Part shown: piece by piece, positions 22,931 to 25,112 of the stretch
Layout of the letters: each line of letters begins with the position of its first letter
Numbering within the stretch: the stretch's first letter is position 1
NCBI GenBank assembly: GCA_041688515.1
Contig: JBDNHZ010000270.1
Span: forward strand, 1-25,112
Reading direction: 5' to 3'
Length of the DNA: 25,112 nucleotides
Origin: UBA6176 sp041688515
Lineage (GTDB): Bacteria > Verrucomicrobiota > Verrucomicrobiia > Limisphaerales > UBA9464
Position numbers and translations under genes: made by a program
The notes under the pieces: model-generated
What the model was told of the DNA's origin: nothing
Databases searched by the model: none
What the model saw: only the letters and a program-made list of their open reading frames with translations

Positions 22931-24175
22931 GTGGCGAATCGACGTCGCAGATTTTCCCTGCCCGGTGGCAAGGCATCCAAGGGAGGGCGTAAGGCCACCC
23001 TCGCAGCTCTGTGCCTGTTCGTCGCGCTCGTCGGGGTGATCGTCTGGGTTGCCTGGCCCCGTTCGCAAACTCCCGCCAACCGTACGCCCCGATCTGCCGG
23101 GACCGCGGTGCCACCCGCCGGCGGGATCACTCCGCTGGACTCCACGACGCCCATCGTTCCAATTCCCGTCCCGCCTCCGGTCGCGGTCCAGGTTTCAACC
23201 CAGGCCTTGCGATGGGAAGGGACCCCGCCCGCGACCGGCGTCCAGGTTTCGACCCAATTGCTGGCGCGCCGCCAGATCGATCCTGCCACCGAACCGGACC
23301 GGACCAGCACCCCGTGGATTCCCCGCCCTCCCGCCAATACCCTGGAGACCCAGTTGGCGCTCTTCGCCCACGGGATCAACGGAGGTTCCATCGACGGGGT
23401 CGGCGGAGCCCAGACCGAGGCCGCTCTGCGCGCTTTCCAGATGCAGCAGGGAATCGAGTCCAGCGGACGCCTGGACCGCGACACGCTCCGGGAACTCCGT
23501 CTCGAATCCCCGCCCACGATCCCGATCACCGTCACGGCCGACGACCTGTCGCGCATCCGACCGCTTCCGATGACCTGGCTGGGCAAATCCCAGGCCAACT
23601 CACTGGATCACGAGTCGACCCTCGAATGGGTCGCCGAGCAGAGCCGGTCACACCCAAGCCTGATCCGTCGGTTGAATCCGACCGTGGACTGGGCGTTGGT
23701 CCGGCCGGGCACCGAGTTGATCGTTCCCAGCCCGAAATGGCCGGTTGCCCGGCGTGCCGCCCGGGTGCGGGTGAGCCTGGCCGGGCGTTACCTGCGCGCC
23801 TTCGATGAGCGCGGCGGGCTTCTTTGCCATTTTCCCTGCAGCATCGGGAAGATCGCCTCCAAGCGCCCGGTGGGGGACCTGCACGTGGCGGTCGCCGTGA
23901 AGGATCCCAACTACACCTTCGATCCACGGGTCTTCCCTGAGTCCGCCGAAGGCCGGAGCCTCGGTCGCAAGCTGGTCCTGCCGCCGGGCCCAAACAACCC
24001 AGTGGGGGTCGCCTGGATCGGACTCAACCGGCCTGGCTACGGGATCCACGGGACGCCCGGACCGGAACAGGTGGGAAGGACGGAGAGCCACGGATGCTTC
24101 CGTCTGGCCAATTGGAACGCGGATTACCTCCGGCAGATGGTCTGGGTGGGAATGCCCGTCAGCATTGAACCGTGA
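22931..24175 (+). CDS. L,D-transpeptidase (YkuD) with peptidoglycan-binding domain
   Basis: A 414-residue envelope enzyme that cross-links peptidoglycan or attaches proteins to it. It has a basic N-tail (NRRRRFSLPGGKASKGGRK), a membrane anchor at about 23-42, a Pro-rich linker with a tandem 18-residue repeat (VQVSTQ...PAT), a peptidoglycan-binding-1-like domain (about 137-180; GINGGSIDGVGGAQTEAALRAF), a LysM-like stretch (about 214-262; NPTVDWALVRPGTELIVP) and the YkuD domain (about 265-412). Catalytic residues are visible: HGTPG with His373 and SHGCFRL with nucleophile Cys389. It starts at GTG 22931, with no Shine-Dalgarno. It ends directly against the convergent amidase gene with no spacer or terminator. 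Confidence 0.93.
   Translation: MANRRRRFSLPGGKASKGGRKATLAALCLFVALVGVIVWVAWPRSQTPANRTPRSAGTAVPPAGGITPLDSTTPIVPIPVPPPVAVQVSTQALRWEGTPPATGVQVSTQLLARRQIDPATEPDRTSTPWIPRPPANTLETQLALFAHGINGGSIDGVGGAQTEAALRAFQMQQGIESSGRLDRDTLRELRLESPPTIPITVTADDLSRIRPLPMTWLGKSQANSLDHESTLEWVAEQSRSHPSLIRRLNPTVDWALVRPGTELIVPSPKWPVARRAARVRVSLAGRYLRAFDERGGLLCHFPCSIGKIASKRPVGDLHVAVAVKDPNYTFDPRVFPESAEGRSLGRKLVLPPGPNNPVGVAWIGLNRPGYGIHGTPGPEQVGRTESHGCFRLANWNADYLRQMVWVGMPVSIEP
23186..23293 (+). repeat. In-frame tandem duplication of 54 nt in the L,D-transpeptidase linker
   Basis: Two adjacent 54-nt units begin GTCCAGGTTTCaACCCA and GTCCAGGTTTCgACCCA. The encoded 18-residue units agree at 10 positions (VQVSTQ, one Leu, PAT). 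The start of each unit is nearly identical and the rest has diverged. Confidence 0.6.
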
Positions 24176-25096
24176 CTACCGGAACAACGCCTTCCCGAGC
24201 ATCCCGGTGATGGTGATCTGAGGCACGTTGACGCACTGGCTGATCCGGAGATCCAGCGCCACGCTGCACAGAAGATAGGCCTGCTCCGCCGTCAATCCCC
24301 GGCGTGCCACCAGGAAATCCACCGCCCGATGAACGACTCCCCGGACGGCATCCATGGGATTCTCGGCCGACTGGATGAAGGCCCAACTGCCGAGATCGGG
24401 ACCCCGCTGATCCTGGGGCGGCAATTCCGCCAACGGTTGGTCGATCCGGAAATCCCGGCGGACCGTCAGTTGGATCTCCGCCGTCATCGGGGCTTCGATG
24501 CCGTTGATGCAGATCTCTCCGTCGCCCTGAGCCGCGTGGCCATCCCCGGCGGAAAACAGGGCACCCTCATTGTAAACCGGCAGGTACAGCGTCGCTCCGG
24601 GAACCAACTGGCGAACGTCAAGGTTGCCCCCGAACGATCCGGGCGGGCGGGTCCGCCATTCGCCCTCCTCCGCCGGTGCCACGCCCATGATTCCCAGAAA
24701 GGGCGCCAGCGGCAACGTGACCCCGGGCATGGAACGCGACACGTCCCCGTCCAGGTGCCACAGGAAAAGAGAGGGGCTGTCGAACCGCTCCGGAATCGAG
24801 CCCAACCCCGGCACGATGCTCGTCCATCCCCATCCGTGATGATCCACCCGCCGGATCCGGACCTCGAGGACATCTCCGGGACAGGCACCCCGGACATAGA
24901 CCGGGCCGGTGATCGTGTGGATCCGGCTCCGGTCGATCCGGATGTAGTCGTCGAGCGAAGACGACGGAGTGACCTGACCGCCGCTGGAATCCAGACAGGT
25001 GAACTCGACGGTGTCTCCGGACTCGATTTCCAGGGCCGGTGGAAGCCGGTTGTTCCAACGCGTGTGCACCTGGGGTGGGCCAACTTGATGGGTCAT
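24176..25096 (-). CDS. Acetamidase/formamidase family protein
   Basis: A 306-residue cytoplasmic amidase (FmdA/AmdA family) that releases ammonia from short amides. Family landmarks: NNRLPPALEIESGDTVEF, GPVYVRGACPGDVLEVRI, a Gly/Pro-rich central part, PPGSFGGNLDVRQLVPGATLYLPV, GALFSAGDGHAAQGDGEICINGIE and a C-terminal TAEQAYLLCSVALDLRISQCVNVP. The ATG at 25096 has AGGA 8 nt upstream. The family is typically 300-400 residues, so this looks complete. It converges on the L,D-transpeptidase gene with stop codons side by side. Released ammonia could feed the glutamine synthetase encoded elsewhere in the window, but the distance makes that a loose link. Confidence 0.92.
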   Translation of the reverse strand: MTHQVGPPQVHTRWNNRLPPALEIESGDTVEFTCLDSSGGQVTPSSSLDDYIRIDRSRIHTITGPVYVRGACPGDVLEVRIRRVDHHGWGWTSIVPGLGSIPERFDSPSLFLWHLDGDVSRSMPGVTLPLAPFLGIMGVAPAEEGEWRTRPPGSFGGNLDVRQLVPGATLYLPVYNEGALFSAGDGHAAQGDGEICINGIEAPMTAEIQLTVRRDFRIDQPLAELPPQDQRGPDLGSWAFIQSAENPMDAVRGVVHRAVDFLVARRGLTAEQAYLLCSVALDLRISQCVNVPQITITGMLGKALFR

Positions 25097-25112
25097 GGAG
25101 GATTCCTGACAA

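Noticed and set aside
20222..23068. Long minus-strand open frame (948 codons) opposite the TPR and YvlD-like genes
   Set aside because: The plus strand has convincing TPR repeats and membrane segments. The minus translation is rich in Gly/Gln/Asp/Arg without any domain or signal peptide.

Overview
The window looks like a chromosomal segment of a GC-rich member of the Verrucomicrobiota (Pedosphaera/Limisphaerales-like), less likely a planctomycete. The evidence is a prepilin-type protein with the FTLIELLVVIAIIAILAG leader typical of that phylum, a cytochrome/DUF1549/DUF1553 protein followed by a Tat-exported DUF1501 protein, a giant PVC-type dehydrogenase/HEAT/cytochrome c protein, a eukaryotic-type (GSII) glutamine synthetase, and Gfo/Idh/MocA and ceramidase-like proteins. 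No rRNA, CRISPR array, IS element or complete prophage was seen.

Left end (1-783): the 3' part of a tRNA (probably tRNA-Pro), then a small degraded stretch. This holds a short open frame overlapping a PIN-domain (VapC-like) toxin gene that is interrupted by an in-frame TAA. It looks like the remnant of a toxin-antitoxin or tRNA-associated island.

Nitrogen block (751-5712): glnII with its own terminator and a good sigma-54-type promoter; a convergent glnB-amt operon (PII protein and ammonium transporter); and between them, on the other strand, a translationally coupled pair of a 127-residue kinase-like protein and a PP2C phosphatase. PII carries both Tyr51 and Ser49 in its T-loop. A local kinase/phosphatase pair acting on PII is therefore the most interesting testable idea in the window, but it is inference from position.

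Secreted/surface block (5890-20235): a prepilin-like protein with a recognisable promoter and terminator; an exported neutral-ceramidase-like protein; a Gfo/Idh/MocA oxidoreductase divergent from a DUF1549/DUF1553-DUF1501 operon; then a minus-strand set of a giant dehydrogenase-like/HEAT/cytochrome c protein, a secreted propeller-like protein and a secreted Ig-like (SbsA-type) protein, the last two overlapping by 4 nt.

Right end (20236-25112): a membrane-anchored TPR protein, a small four-helix membrane protein of the phage-holin-IV/YvlD type and an exported L,D-transpeptidase run on the plus strand. They meet an acetamidase/formamidase gene with no spacer. Intergenic regions at 8.36, 16.52 and 20.26-20.34 kb share two short repeat modules, which suggests a dispersed intergenic repeat family.
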